Below are positions 8,371-18,196 of a stretch of 64,000 nucleotides of DNA, piece after piece. Made by a program: the position numbers and the translations under genes. The notes beneath the pieces are model-generated. The model searched no databases and had not been told where the DNA came from. It saw only the letters and a list, made by a program, of their open reading frames with translations. The stretch's first letter is position 1, and each line of letters opens with the position of its first letter. The stretch comes from Bacillus sp. NTK074B (GTDB lineage Bacteria > Bacillota > Bacilli > Bacillales > Bacillaceae_B): assembly GCF_017303375.1 (NCBI RefSeq), contig NZ_JAFKOH010000001.1:124001-188000 (forward strand). Direction: 5' to 3'.

Positions 8371-9156
8371 TTAGGTCTTCTTTAAGTCAATCAACCCAAA
8401 ATGAAACTTGGCGGATGGCCTTTTCAATACTTCGAAACCCATCTCTTCAAAAAGAGGGGACTGATAGTGTTCTTTTAATACTACACGATTTTTGGCCACC
8501 CTCTTCGCTTCTTCAATCCCTTCTTTTGTAACTCCTGTATAACTTGCCCATTGTCTGATAGGGTTGATTCCATGAGAATCGGCCAACGCTTCTTCAAACA
8601 TCGGATCCAAATAAACGACATCGAAAGCGTCGTCGGGAATCTTCTTTAATTCTTCCTGAAATTGTCCGTTGAGGACGGTGATTCGATTCATCGCGCTATT
8701 TAATGCTTGAAGTGGAGATACCCATTCCTTCAATCCATGTGTGAGGATATGCGAAATATACTTATTGGCTTCAATGCCGGTTACATTCCCCGCTTCCCCA
8801 ACAATATGACTGGCGATGATACTATCTGAAGCAAGCCCCAGTGTACAGTCGAGAAAGGTCATCCCTTCTTTCAGTCCGGCCGCTTCAATGAGTGGATCTG
8901 TCTCTCCCCGCATGAGCCTTTTGATTCGGAATGAGGCTGAATTAGGGTGAAAAAAGAATGGCTCGCCTTTCCCTTCCCTCGTATGCAGCTCCAACCGTTC
9001 TTTGCCGATGACGAGACAATCCTGGTCGGTGTTCTCCATATGGGAACGAATCGATCTTTTCTTTCGCGGGACATAAGGAATGGAAAGAGTATTCGCTGCC
9101 TGCTGCGCTTTTTCTATTACGCTCTGATTTGCTCTTCCACAAGTCGTGACAAACAC
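8371..9156 (-). CDS. ypiP: Class I SAM-dependent methyltransferase, RsmJ-like (YpiP)
   Basis: A 261-residue protein with GTG start 9156 (AAAGGAG 9 bases upstream). It has an N-terminal cap of about 95 residues, then a Rossmann methyltransferase: motif I LDCTLGLASDS near residue 101, an acidic GIEAN at the end of strand 2 and a VVYLDPMFEE motif IV near residue 190. The DPM(F/Y) motif is shared with RsmJ, the 16S rRNA m2G methyltransferase, but the substrate here is not proven. The gene has the same neighbours (brxB, ypgR) as B. subtilis ypiP. Confidence 0.82.
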   Translation of the reverse strand: MFVTTCGRANQSVIEKAQQAANTLSIPYVPRKKRSIRSHMENTDQDCLVIGKERLELHTREGKGEPFFFHPNSASFRIKRLMRGETDPLIEAAGLKEGMTFLDCTLGLASDSIIASHIVGEAGNVTGIEANKYISHILTHGLKEWVSPLQALNSAMNRITVLNGQFQEELKKIPDDAFDVVYLDPMFEEALADSHGINPIRQWASYTGVTKEGIEEAKRVAKNRVVLKEHYQSPLFEEMGFEVLKRPSAKFHFGLIDLKKT

Positions 9157-9208
9157 TTGTTGATTCTCCTTTGATCTTACATTATTTTCATTTCCTTAAC
9201 TATCATTA

Positions 9209-9240
9209 TAAAGGAGCGGGCGAAAGAGTCACCCGCTCCC
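9209..9240 (-). terminator. Terminator of the ypgR-brxB operon
   Basis: Stem GGAGCGGG/CCCGCTCC (9213-9220, 9232-9239) followed on the minus strand by TTTATAAT. Confidence 0.75.
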
Positions 9241-9255
9241 AATTAAACTATTCAA

Positions 9256-9690
9256 TTAGCAGTGTTCGTTAAATGCGGTCACCAGATTCGAAATGATAGA
9301 GGAAATATCGTGGTCTTCGATTTCTTCTCTAGGAATAAAGTGAACGACTTTGTTTCCTTTCAGCAGAGCCATGGACGGTGAAGAGGGTTCATACACCTCG
9401 AAATATTCCCTCATCTTGGCAGTCGCTTCCTTATCCTGACCGGCGAATACCGTGACAAGATCATCCGGGGTTTTCTCATTATTCATGACGGATTGGGTTG
9501 CAGCTGGTCTTGCAAGGCCGGCTGCACATCCACAAACAGAGTTTACGACAACAAGGGTCGTCCCTTCTGCTTTCTCCATATAATTTGTGACTTCTTCTTC
9601 AGTGCCAAGCTCCTTGAATCCGGCTTGTGTCAGTTCCTGCCTCATTGGCGTAACCAACTGTCTCATATATTCTTCATATGCCATAGACAT
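9256..9690 (-). CDS. brxB: Bacilliredoxin BrxB (YphP)
   Basis: A 144-residue DUF1094-family thiol-disulfide protein. The catalytic CGC motif is at residues 53-55 within NSVCGCAAGLARPA. Bacilliredoxins remove bacillithiol from S-bacillithiolated proteins after oxidative stress, and BrxB (YphP) is one of the two B. subtilis enzymes. VFAGQDKEATAKMREYF and the MALLKGNKVVHFIPREEIE stretch are typical. The gene is 21 bases downstream of ypgR and ends at a terminator. Presence implies the cell makes bacillithiol. Confidence 0.93.
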   Translation of the reverse strand: MSMAYEEYMRQLVTPMRQELTQAGFKELGTEEEVTNYMEKAEGTTLVVVNSVCGCAAGLARPAATQSVMNNEKTPDDLVTVFAGQDKEATAKMREYFEVYEPSSPSMALLKGNKVVHFIPREEIEDHDISSIISNLVTAFNEHC

Positions 9691-9711
9691 GTATCATCAT
9701 TCCTTTCCTTT

Positions 9712-10839
9712 TTATTGGTTCCGTGCCTCAGTCATTTGTTTCCAAACAGACCCTTTTGCTTCTTCGCCGCCTTCGATTCGTTCAATCGCCATTTTGACCT
9801 GAAGCTTCACTTCAAATTCAGGATCATTTTCCACCTCTTTTAAACCAGGAAGGGCAGAGGAATCCCCGACCTCATATAGGAACATTGCGGCGCGCCATCT
9901 AACCAGTTTGCTCTTATCTTTCAATGCCTGAATCATTTCCGGGATGGCATCCTTAAATCCTAAATCAGAGAGGCAATCACCAGCCGTTCTCCTCACCGTT
10001 ACCGATTTATCGTGCAGTCCCTTGTACAGTAATGGAAGGACTTTTACATTTTCTATCATTCCCAGGTACACAACAGCCAATCGGCGGATGGATACTTTCT
10101 CATCTCCAAGAGCTTTCTCTAATAGAGGTAAATCATCCAAAGTCGGATCCTCCATTGAATCAAGCTTTTGATATCTTGTTTGCCAATCAGGTGCTGCAAA
10201 ATCCGAGACGTTCACCTTCTGCTTTCTCTTGTATATGATCGGCCCTTTTGAGTCGGTCGCTTCTTGTGCATCACTGACTATAGCTGCAAGCCTTTCAGAA
10301 GGGTATGCCGCAACAAGTTCTTCCGTCACATTATGACCAATCTCGTCCAAGTCTCCGTACCTGATGCCGTAATCCTTCCACTTCCGGAGAAGGACGACAT
10401 TATCCCCTTCTTTTTGAGCATTACCGATCGCTTCAAGGAAAGGCGCTGGAAGTGAAAACCGCTTTTCTTGTTCACCGTCTGTCACTTTGACCTGCATTGG
10501 GACCCCTTTGAACATTTGTACACTGACATTCACTTCACCGAAGTGTTCTTCCATGGGAGATTCACTTTCCTGCTTGCTGGCATCTTCACCGAATGCTTCC
10601 CTTACCTTTGGCAGAAGCTCTTGCCAATCAAATTTAGCGTTTCTTTCAACAGCTAAGAAATCCGAAACATGGTAGACTCCCTTTATTCCGTCAATGGACA
10701 AAATGTCTTTAATGACAGGAGGTGCTCCCTCAGCTTCATCCTTTTTATAATTATTGCTCTTCCCGGCTTTCAATTCCTGATCAAGAAGAACTTTCATCGT
10801 ATTGGGACTTGGAGTTGGTTCAATCGATAATATCTTCAA
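9712..10839 (-). CDS. ypgR: Conserved virulence factor C-like protein (YpgR): Nfu N-domain plus HEAT repeats
   Basis: A 375-residue protein. The TTG at 10839 (LKILSIEPTPSPNTMK) is chosen because AAAGGGG lies 8 bases upstream; the longer frame has no ribosome site. Residues 1-90 resemble the Nfu N-terminal domain (EPTPNPNTMKF-like), a central region follows, and residues about 215-350 contain HEAT-like repeats (KVSIRRLAVVYLG, SVTVRRTAGDCL, KLVRWRAAMFL). The S. aureus homologue is CvfC; the molecular role is unresolved, possibly iron-sulphur or scaffold related. Same order as B. subtilis. Confidence 0.85.
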   Translation of the reverse strand: MKILSIEPTPSPNTMKVLLDQELKAGKSNNYKKDEAEGAPPVIKDILSIDGIKGVYHVSDFLAVERNAKFDWQELLPKVREAFGEDASKQESESPMEEHFGEVNVSVQMFKGVPMQVKVTDGEQEKRFSLPAPFLEAIGNAQKEGDNVVLLRKWKDYGIRYGDLDEIGHNVTEELVAAYPSERLAAIVSDAQEATDSKGPIIYKRKQKVNVSDFAAPDWQTRYQKLDSMEDPTLDDLPLLEKALGDEKVSIRRLAVVYLGMIENVKVLPLLYKGLHDKSVTVRRTAGDCLSDLGFKDAIPEMIQALKDKSKLVRWRAAMFLYEVGDSSALPGLKEVENDPEFEVKLQVKMAIERIEGGEEAKGSVWKQMTEARNQ

Positions 10840-10917
10840 GCTTTTTACCCCTTTCAATTAACAATTCATATACTGTTCATTCTAACACAGTATGTGCGAT
10901 GCCTTAAATGAAGTGGC

Positions 10918-12804
10918 CTATTCAGCAAATTCAGCTAGGTATGTCCACCTTTCAATGAGCTTTTCCAAATCCTCATTGAGCTTTTCACTCTCGTTCATCA
11001 GCTCTTGTGCCCGCTCGAAGTTGCTGCCGACACTTTGTAATTCTGCATTTGCTTCTTCAATTCTTTTTTCGATATCGGACATCTTATCATCGATTTCATC
11101 CCACTCTCTTTTCTCCATATAAGAGAGTCGTTTTTTCTCTTTTTCTTTGCCTTCTTTAACAGGTAAGGACTCCGCCTTCTTCTCTGTCTCCTGCTTCTTA
11201 CTCTTCAGTTCATTTTTTTCCAGATATTCCGTGTATTCTCCGTAGTATAAATCGATCTCCGCTTCTCCATTAAAAACCAGCAATTGTTCTGCCGTTTTAT
11301 CCAAAAAATATCGATCATGGGAAACGGTAATCACTACTCCGGTGAATTCATTGATATAATCTTCCAGTACTGTAAGGGTTTCTGTATCTAAATCGTTCGT
11401 AGGTTCATCAAGTAACAGTACATTGGGTTTTGACATTAAGAGCTTCAACAAAAAAAGCCTTCTTTTCTCCCCGCCGGAAAGCTTACGGATCAACGTCCCA
11501 TGGGTGCTCATAGGGAATAGGAACCTCTCCAGCATCGATGTTACAGAGATCTGTTCTCCCTTATCCGTTGTAATATACTCTCCTGCTTCCCTAATATACT
11601 CAATCATACGCATATTCTCATCAAGCTCTTCATGACCTTGGGTATAGTAGGCAACCTTAACGGTCTGCCCTTTCGACAACCCGCCTTCAGTGAGCACATC
11701 GGTGCCTGCAAGGAGATTGAGGAACGTAGATTTTCCGCTCCCGTTTTTCCCCACTATCCCGATGCGGTCTTTAGGCTTGATGAGAAAGGAGAAATTGTCC
11801 AGTATTATTTTGTCTTCAAACCGTTTGGATGCGTTTTTGAACTCATAGACCTGTTTTCCTAAACGATTTCCACCAATCGCCATATCAACCTGTCCGTTAG
11901 ATGGGCCGGAATTCATCGTATCCTCAAGGTGTTCAAATCGTTGGATACGGGCCTTTTGTTTAGTGGATCGGGCTTTTGCTCCCCTTCTCATCCACGCGAG
12001 CTCCCGGCGATATAGATTCTGCTGCTTTTCGGATAATTGGCGCTCGGTCTCTTCCCTGGAGGCTTTTGCCTCGATAAATGAAGCATAATTCCCTTTATAG
12101 GCATACAGGCTGCCCCCATCCAGTTCAAAGATTCGATTCGTGACTTTATCAAGGAAATAACGATCATGGGTTACGAGCATGACAGATCCATTATACTTCC
12201 CTAAATAATCCTCAAGCCATTTGATGGACTGATAATCCAGATGGTTGGTAGGTTCATCCAAGATTAATAAATCAGGAGTCTCAATGAGGACACCTGCAAG
12301 TGCCACTCTCTTTTTTTGACCCCCGGATAATTCTTTCATTTTCTTACCGAAATCCTGGATGCCAAGCTTGGTTAAAATGGCCTTCGCATTTGCACTTGCA
12401 TCCCATGCGTTAAGGATATCCATTTGTTTTTGCGCTTCAAATAAGTCCTCTTGCACCCGGGTATCTTCGGGATTTCCCTCCATATCCATAAGAGCCATTT
12501 CATAATTCCTCATAGCTCCGATGATTTTCGCTTCACCCCGGAAAACTTGCTGAAGCACGGTCAATTCTCCGTCAAAGGCAGGTTCCTGTTGAAGGTACGA
12601 AATATGATAGTCGTTCGGCATTGTGAGTTCCCCTGTATCACATTCTTCCATGCCGGCAATCAGTTTCAATAAACTTGACTTACCCGTACCGTTCACTCCG
12701 ATCAGTCCGACTCTTTCCTTTTCTGTAATAGAAAAGGATATATCTTTGAACAGAGTTTTCTCTCCATAGGTTTTAGAAAGATTCTCAGCTGTAAACATTC
12801 TCAT
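10918..12804 (-). CDS. ABC-F family ATPase (YfmR/Uup-like)
   Basis: About 628 residues if started at ATG 12804, which overlaps the ypgQ stop by four bases (ATGA); ATG 12798 is also possible. Two ABC cassettes in tandem: Walker A GVNGTGKSS and GKNGSGKST, signatures LSGGQKKR and LSGGEKRR, and Walker B LLILDEPTNHLD and LLLDEPTNDLD. The linker between them is rich in Lys/Arg/Gln, and the C-terminal ~90 residues form a charged coiled coil. There are no membrane segments, as expected for ABC-F translation factors that act on the ribosome. The C-terminal coiled coil fits the Uup/YfmR branch; resistance function is less likely. Confidence 0.88.
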   Translation of the reverse strand: MRMFTAENLSKTYGEKTLFKDISFSITEKERVGLIGVNGTGKSSLLKLIAGMEECDTGELTMPNDYHISYLQQEPAFDGELTVLQQVFRGEAKIIGAMRNYEMALMDMEGNPEDTRVQEDLFEAQKQMDILNAWDASANAKAILTKLGIQDFGKKMKELSGGQKKRVALAGVLIETPDLLILDEPTNHLDYQSIKWLEDYLGKYNGSVMLVTHDRYFLDKVTNRIFELDGGSLYAYKGNYASFIEAKASREETERQLSEKQQNLYRRELAWMRRGAKARSTKQKARIQRFEHLEDTMNSGPSNGQVDMAIGGNRLGKQVYEFKNASKRFEDKIILDNFSFLIKPKDRIGIVGKNGSGKSTFLNLLAGTDVLTEGGLSKGQTVKVAYYTQGHEELDENMRMIEYIREAGEYITTDKGEQISVTSMLERFLFPMSTHGTLIRKLSGGEKRRLFLLKLLMSKPNVLLLDEPTNDLDTETLTVLEDYINEFTGVVITVSHDRYFLDKTAEQLLVFNGEAEIDLYYGEYTEYLEKNELKSKKQETEKKAESLPVKEGKEKEKKRLSYMEKREWDEIDDKMSDIEKRIEEANAELQSVGSNFERAQELMNESEKLNEDLEKLIERWTYLAEFAE

Positions 12805-13445
12805 TCTTGACCAGTCCATTCTCTATTAAATTGCTCTAGAAACCGCAGCAAGAAATCATGGCGTTCTTCGGCCAATGCCCTACCTGTTTCTGTGCACATC
12901 AAGTCTTTCAATTTCAATAATTTTTCATAAAAATGATGGATGCTCGAACTATCACCATTTCTGTATTCATCGATGCTCATATTCGTTCTTTCCTCAAAAT
13001 CAGGATTATAGATCGATCTGCCTTTTCTGCCTCCATAAGCAAATGTTCTGGCGATACCTATGGCACCAAGCGCATCCAGGCGATCAGCATCCCTTACGAT
13101 TTTTGCTTCTATGGAAGTCAGCTCGGCTTCATGACCACCTTTATATGAGATGGAAAAAATGATGGATTTCAGTTGTGAACTCTCGCTTTCACTAAGTGGA
13201 AGTCGTGATAGGAGATGATCGAGCTTTTTCTTACCTTCCATTTCTTCTATGAATTTCTCGTCCGGCACATCGTGAAGCAATGATGCCAATTCAATGATAT
13301 ATGTATCGGAAACCTGCTCTCCCCTGGCAATTCTTAGAGCCTGTTTCCTTACTCGCTCCAAATGGTACCAATCGTGTCCCGTTGCCTCACCAAGGTACTC
13401 GTGCTTCAAATATTCTATGATATGGTCCAGCTCTTTTCGATCCAT
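12801..13445 (-). CDS. ypgQ: HD-domain phosphohydrolase (YpgQ)
   Basis: A 214-residue HD-superfamily enzyme. Metal ligands are visible as GHDWYHLERV (His24, Asp25 region), LLHDVPDEKF (HD dyad) and a later KIVRDADRLDALGAIG with the final Asp. B. subtilis YpgQ hydrolyses nucleoside triphosphates to monophosphate and pyrophosphate, so a house-cleaning role is plausible. The stop overlaps the next gene's start, implying co-transcription with the ABC-F gene. Confidence 0.88.
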   Translation of the reverse strand: MDRKELDHIIEYLKHEYLGEATGHDWYHLERVRKQALRIARGEQVSDTYIIELASLLHDVPDEKFIEEMEGKKKLDHLLSRLPLSESESSQLKSIIFSISYKGGHEAELTSIEAKIVRDADRLDALGAIGIARTFAYGGRKGRSIYNPDFEERTNMSIDEYRNGDSSSIHHFYEKLLKLKDLMCTETGRALAEERHDFLLRFLEQFNREWTGQE

Positions 13446-13490
13446 ATTTCCACCCTTTCCTCCATTGTACCAAAGATGTATTATTATCAG

Positions 13491-13535
13491 AATAAAAAGG
13501 AGTGGATGCTTGATTCTTCACATCACTCCTTTGTC
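13491..13535 (-). terminator. Terminator of the second degV gene
   Basis: Stem of AAGGAGTG/CACTCCTT type with an inner GATG/CATC extension, followed on the minus strand by TTTTTATT. Confidence 0.75.
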
Positions 13536-13543
13536 CATTCGAA

Positions 13544-14395
13544 TCATTCGTTCTCCGCAACAAACCAGCTTATCCCTATCGTGTTTTCACCAGCATGTAC
13601 GCCGATCACAGCACCGAGTGGGTATGCACCAAATTCAATTCCTGGATACTTGGATTGCAACTCTACCATCCACTCTGTCGCCTCTTCACGATTTAACCCA
13701 TGCAATATAGATACTTTCCTTACGCCTTTCTCTGCAATAGCCATCTCCAAACGTTGACTCATACTGGAAAGGCCTTTCTTTATGCTTCTTACTTTGTCCT
13801 TTACATGGAGTTTCCCCTCTTCAATGGAAAGCATGGGTTTTATTTTCAGTACGCTTCCCAGGAAGAATGAGAGACCGCCCATCCGTCCACTTTTATGAAG
13901 CTGTTCAAGACTTCCCACCATCACGAAGGTTTCGCAATCGGTGATTTTATCTTCAATGGCATCTTTAATCTGATTCGGATCCTTTCCTTCCCTAAGTAAC
14001 CGCTGCCCATAGTGAATCAATTCCGATAAAGGGTTGGAAAGAATTTTCGAATCAATACAGATGATATTTGGTATCGTGTCCTTTAATAATTCCGCTGCCT
14101 GATGGGCAGATGAGTAGGTTCCGCTGAAATGGGATGAAACATGGATGGAAATGATATAATCATATTCCCCTGATAGCTGTTCAAATAACTCCTTAAAGGT
14201 GCCGATCGAAGGCTGGGAGGTTTTGACCTCCGCCTTCGAATCTCTAAGTTTTGCAAACAAGTCTTCGGGTGACAGGTCTATTCCGTCCTGATACTCCCTC
14301 TCCCCGAAGATGATGCTCATTGGTACCACAAAGATATCATATTTTCCACTGTCCGGAACATAAGCAGTGCTATCCGTTACCCAGGCTATCCTCAT
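13544..14395 (-). CDS. DegV family fatty-acid-binding protein, second copy
   Basis: A 283-residue DegV-fold protein, paralogous to the one at 1507-2358. VTDSTAYVPD, VKTSQPSIGTF and SIHVSSHFSGTYSSA are the conserved lipid-headgroup contacts, and LHKSGRMGG is also typical. Sequence differs clearly from the first copy, so the two are old paralogues rather than a recent duplication. Different FakB proteins can select different acyl chains in characterised Firmicutes, which is a plausible reason for two copies. No FakA gene is in the window. Confidence 0.9.
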   Translation of the reverse strand: MRIAWVTDSTAYVPDSGKYDIFVVPMSIIFGEREYQDGIDLSPEDLFAKLRDSKAEVKTSQPSIGTFKELFEQLSGEYDYIISIHVSSHFSGTYSSAHQAAELLKDTIPNIICIDSKILSNPLSELIHYGQRLLREGKDPNQIKDAIEDKITDCETFVMVGSLEQLHKSGRMGGLSFFLGSVLKIKPMLSIEEGKLHVKDKVRSIKKGLSSMSQRLEMAIAEKGVRKVSILHGLNREEATEWMVELQSKYPGIEFGAYPLGAVIGVHAGENTIGISWFVAENE

Positions 14396-14441
14396 TATTA
14401 AAATCCCCTTTTTTCTGTATATATATGAGCTCTTTTACCCT

Positions 14442-14939
14442 CTAGAAGTCCTTTCGGTCAAGCTGTTTCAACGTTTCTACAGTGAATGCTATCATTTGCA
14501 GAACATCATCTACCATTTCCTCGGTTATCACCCGGTCAAAGGTTAGGACCCCCTCGTATGTAGTTGGGTTCTTAGAGGAATTCACTTCTTTCCATTCCCA
14601 TTGTTTATCTTTTCCCCAAGCTTCCATGAGGAGATGGCGATTATGAAGAATTATTTCCTCCCCTTTGTAAACAACTTGGATGTCCGCACCTGCAGTGTTC
14701 TTTTTGGTCATCTGATGCCTTTCTGCAAGGAAATGTCCCATATCCGCCCTCATATGAAACTCTACAACACAAGATTTCTTAGATGGTAACGAATAATGGA
14801 TTTGATAGCATCTTTCATATCGGGCGAAATCAAACAAGTCCTTGCGATCCACTATTTGAATTTCCCCTGTCAGATCAAGATCGTATACCGCTCCTTCAAA
14901 GACTACTTTTAAGTTATCAAAAGCTGTCGGGTCAAACAT
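14442..14939 (-). CDS. Hypothetical protein, 165 residues
   Basis: I do not recognise this protein. It is soluble and acidic, starts MFDPTAFDNLKVVFEGAVYDL and has alternating beta-type segments (GEIQIVDRKD, CVVEFHMRADMG, DIQVVYKGEEI) with a helical C terminus (EEMVDDVLQMIAFTVETL). There is no membrane segment or known catalytic motif. It starts 28 bases after the fhs stop on the same strand, so it is probably co-transcribed with fhs, and 46 bases precede the second degV gene. Confidence 0.7.
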   Translation of the reverse strand: MFDPTAFDNLKVVFEGAVYDLDLTGEIQIVDRKDLFDFARYERCYQIHYSLPSKKSCVVEFHMRADMGHFLAERHQMTKKNTAGADIQVVYKGEEIILHNRHLLMEAWGKDKQWEWKEVNSSKNPTTYEGVLTFDRVITEEMVDDVLQMIAFTVETLKQLDRKDF

Positions 14940-14967
14940 ATTCTCCTCTCCTTCCTCTTACCAATCG

Positions 14968-16659
14968 TTAGAATAGACCGATTGCCCGTCCTTCTTCATC
15001 CACATCCATTCCATAGGCTGCCGGTTTCTTTGGAAGCCCAGGCATCGTCATTACTTCCCCTGTCAGTGCCACGATGAATCCAGCTCCGATTTTCGGCTTC
15101 AGCTCACGTATCGTAATGATAAAATCCTCAGGTCGTCCAACTTTTGCCGGATCATCGGAAAGGGAATATTGGGTTTTGGCCATACAGATAGGGAGTACGC
15201 CCCAGTCAAGGCCTTCAAACTCGTCCAGCTGTTTTTTCGCTTTGACGGTATAGTCTACCCCGCTTGCACCATATACCTTTTTCGCAATGGTATCAATTTT
15301 TGAATGCAGGGAATCAGACAGCTCATAGAGGGGGGTGAATTCTTTCTTGTTACTCTCTATTTCATGTAATACCTTCTGTGCTAAATCGATTCCCCCCTCT
15401 CCACCTTTAGCCCAGACATCGGTCAGTGAAACCGCAACCCCCTGGTTTTCACACCAGTTGATCAGGGAGGCGATTTCCATATCACTGTCTGTCACAAACC
15501 GGTTGACAGCAACGACAAACGGAAGATTGAAGTGTTCCAATGTTTCCATATGCTTTTTCAAGTTGGATAAACCTTTCAGGAGGGCTTCTAAATCTTCTGA
15601 ATGGAGTTCTCCCTTAGGTTGCCCCCCGTGCATTTTCAAAGCCCGTATGGTTGCAACAAGAACAACGGCATCAGGAGCTATGTCTGCAGCCCTGGTTTTG
15701 ATGTTCAGGAATTTCTCCGCTCCCAAGTCGGCACCGAACCCGGATTCAGTGACTACATAATCGGCCATTTTCATAGCTGTTTTCGTAGCCATGATGCTGT
15801 TACAACCGTGGGCAATATTCGCAAAAGGACCTCCGTGAATAAGGGCAGGGGAATGCTCCATCGTCTGTACGAGGTTAGGCTTCAATGCATCCTTCAGCAA
15901 CAACGTCAATGCACCTTCCACTCCAAGATCCTCCACCGTTATAGGTTGTTTTGACGTGTTATAGGCAACCACCATCTGACCCAGTCTTCTTTTTAATTCT
16001 CCCAGACTCTCCGATAAACACAGTACGGCCATTATCTCAGACGCCACAGAGATATCAAATCCGTCTTCCCTTGGAACCCCTTGTACAGGGCCTCCTAATC
16101 CTACAATGATTTGACGAAGAGCACGATCATTCATATCGATGGCCCGCTTCCATACCACTCTTCTTTGGTCGATATTTAATTCATTTCCTTGATGAATATG
16201 ATTGTCCACTAACGCAGCCAGTGCATTATTGGCTGTGGAAATGGCATGTATATCACCTGTAAAGTGCAGGTTAATATCCTCCATTGGAAGCACTTGTGAA
16301 TAACCGCCACCCGTTGCGCCGCCTTTTATCCCCATCGTCGGGCCAAGGGAAGGCTCCCTCATGGCGATGATGGTTTTCTTATTTAGTTGGTTCAAGGCAT
16401 CCCCAAGTCCCACTGTCACCGTAGACTTCCCTTCACCCGCAGGTGTTGGATTAATGGAGGTGACAAGGATTAATTTTCCTTGGGAATGGTCTTTCAATTT
16501 ATGTATCGCTTCAAAGGAAATTTTCCCTTTGTATTTTCCATAAAGTTCAATGTCATCTTCTACAAGTCCTATTCTTTCTGCGATTTCCAGGATGGGCTTG
16601 AGAGTGGATCCCTGAGCAATCTCAATATCCGATTTCACTTTCTTCTTCGTTGTTGTCAT
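14968..16659 (-). CDS. fhs: Formate-tetrahydrofolate ligase
   Basis: A 563-residue enzyme, close to the usual length, that makes 10-formyl-tetrahydrofolate from formate, ATP and tetrahydrofolate. The P-loop-like [10 protein letters not shown] near residue 72, [30 protein letters not shown] and the C-terminal [10 protein letters not shown] are hallmark blocks. B. subtilis 168 lacks this gene, so it is an accessory one-carbon entry here and complements dfrA/thyA. An AAGGAAC-type ribosome site precedes ATG 16659. Confidence 0.97.
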   Translation of the reverse strand: MTTTKKKVKSDIEIAQGSTLKPILEIAERIGLVEDDIELYGKYKGKISFEAIHKLKDHSQGKLILVTSINPTPAGEGKSTVTVGLGDALNQLNKKTIIAMREPSLGPTMGIKGGATGGGYSQVLPMEDINLHFTGDIHAISTANNALAALVDNHIHQGNELNIDQRRVVWKRAIDMNDRALRQIIVGLGGPVQGVPREDGFDISVASEIMAVLCLSESLGELKRRLGQMVVAYNTSKQPITVEDLGVEGALTLLLKDALKPNLVQTMEHSPALIHGGPFANIAHGCNSIMATKTAMKMADYVVTESGFGADLGAEKFLNIKTRAADIAPDAVVLVATIRALKMHGGQPKGELHSEDLEALLKGLSNLKKHMETLEHFNLPFVVAVNRFVTDSDMEIASLINWCENQGVAVSLTDVWAKGGEGGIDLAQKVLHEIESNKKEFTPLYELSDSLHSKIDTIAKKVYGASGVDYTVKAKKQLDEFEGLDWGVLPICMAKTQYSLSDDPAKVGRPEDFIITIRELKPKIGAGFIVALTGEVMTMPGLPKKPAAYGMDVDEEGRAIGLF

Positions 16660-16781
16660 GTTCCTTCACCCTCTAATATTTATATTTAGCGTTAACGGCA
16701 TATCCTGTGCGGCTAGTTATTCTTTACAAAAAATCATGTTTAACCATAAACAACCTTTACAATCACTTTGTAATCTTATCC

Positions 16782-16808
16782 TATAGTGTTTCTTTATTTT
16801 ACACTATA
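16782..16808. promoter_or_regulatory. Perfect 8-bp inverted repeat upstream of ugtP
   Basis: TATAGTGT (16782-16789) and ACACTATA (16801-16808) are perfect complements separated by 11 T-rich bases. It lies 57 bases before the ugtP start, between ugtP and the divergent fhs. It could be an operator or a weak RNA hairpin; no regulator can be named. Confidence 0.4.
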
Positions 16809-16865
16809 AATGAATTCTTTTGTTCGAATCTCACCACCATTTTGCCTTTGATTGGAGGAAAAAAC

Positions 16866-17996
16866 TTGAGACAAGAGAAGCCCGTTCTCATACTGACTGC
16901 ACACTTTGGTGAAGGTCATATCCAAGCGGCAGAGACTCTTGCTGACGCTTTCGAACAACAAGGCAGGAACTCATACATCTGTGACTTATATGGAGAAGCC
17001 TACCCTGCCGTTCATTCATTGGCTCAACATTTGTTGAAAAAAGGATATTCTAGATTCGGCACTCCATTTTATAAAGCGTTTTATTATGGGACAGACAAAC
17101 TCTCTTCCAAGGGATTAAGTTATTTTTATCAACACTTAGGCAAAAAAAGGCTGTTAAGATTGATTGAAACCTATTTACCATCTTTAATTGTAACGACATT
17201 CCCACTACATGCAGCACCATATTTACGTCTTCGACCTTCCTTTAACATACCTACATATACCGTTATCACCGATTACTGTGCACACCCGTTATGGATACAT
17301 CCAATGATTGAGAAATATTACGTGGCAAGCGAGCATGTAAAGAGGACCTTGCTCCTTTACGGAGTAGACCACAAGAAGATCGTCGTCAGCGGTTTACCCA
17401 TCAGATCAACATTCCAGCATAGGTATGAAATGGATTATAAAGAATTCGGTCTATCACCGGCCCGTAAAACCGTCACCTTGATGGGGGGTGGTCTTGGTTT
17501 GATTCCTAATATTGGACCTATACTGACATCCCTAGCCCGAAATCATGACCTACAGATTGTTGTCGTGTGTGGGAGGAATGATCAGCTTTTTTCCCGTTTA
17601 AAAACGTTTGTGACATTCCCCAATGTTCATATCTACGGGTATGTATCCCGGATAGAAAAACTTTACTCGTTAACAGATTGCCTGGTTACAAAGTCAGGGG
17701 CACTATCCCTAACGGAAGCAGCGTCTTATAAACTCCCGATCATCCTATTCAAACCGGCACCAGGGCAGGAGAATGAAAATGCCAACTACTTCCTTCAAAG
17801 GGGGGCAGCCCTAACGTATACATCCAACAAGGATTTCAAGGAGAATATCTACCGTTGTTTATACGATAAAAATATCAGAGATTCATTATCTAAAAATGTA
17901 TATTCTGTTTATAAAGATCATGCCGGCCCCTTCATCATAGGTGATATCCTTCTTCATGAACAAAAAAAGAGTTATGCAATAGAAAGGAGAATGTGA
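16866..17996 (+). CDS. ugtP: Processive diacylglycerol beta-glucosyltransferase
   Basis: A 376-residue GT28-type glycosyltransferase. The start is TTG 16866, with GGAGG 6 bases upstream; the frame upstream of it has no ribosome site. Family motifs are present: LILTAHFGEGHIQAA near residue 10, VITDYCAHPLWIHP, GLPIRSTF, a glycine-rich LMGGGLGLIPN, VVVCGRND and the UDP-sugar site KSGALSLTEAA...KPAPGQENENANYF. UgtP adds glucose from UDP-glucose to diacylglycerol, giving the lipoteichoic-acid anchor, and in B. subtilis also couples nutrient status to division. Location near cspD matches B. subtilis ugtP. KSGA replaces the commoner KPGG. Confidence 0.92.
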   Translation: MRQEKPVLILTAHFGEGHIQAAETLADAFEQQGRNSYICDLYGEAYPAVHSLAQHLLKKGYSRFGTPFYKAFYYGTDKLSSKGLSYFYQHLGKKRLLRLIETYLPSLIVTTFPLHAAPYLRLRPSFNIPTYTVITDYCAHPLWIHPMIEKYYVASEHVKRTLLLYGVDHKKIVVSGLPIRSTFQHRYEMDYKEFGLSPARKTVTLMGGGLGLIPNIGPILTSLARNHDLQIVVVCGRNDQLFSRLKTFVTFPNVHIYGYVSRIEKLYSLTDCLVTKSGALSLTEAASYKLPIILFKPAPGQENENANYFLQRGAALTYTSNKDFKENIYRCLYDKNIRDSLSKNVYSVYKDHAGPFIIGDILLHEQKKSYAIERRM

Positions 17997-18142
17997 CGTG
18001 GAGTCATCAACAAATCTTTATCAGGACTGGCCCGGGTTCATTGGCATCCCTGGATCCATCCCACCAGAAACGTTATGCAGGCTGGTTTCATCATCCTACG
18101 CAGTTTAAACGAATCAAAACAGAAAAGGCAAATAAACTGAAT

Positions 18143-18196
18143 AAAAAAGAAGTTGATCGACCCGAACTTTACTGGATCGATCAACTTCTTTATTTT
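18143..18196. terminator. Strong bidirectional terminator
   Basis: A perfect 12-bp stem GAAGTTGATCGA/TCGATCAACTTC (18149-18160, 18177-18188) with T-rich flanks on both strands separates ugtP from the convergent methyltransferase gene. The 150 bases between ugtP and this stem hold no supportable gene. Confidence 0.88.
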
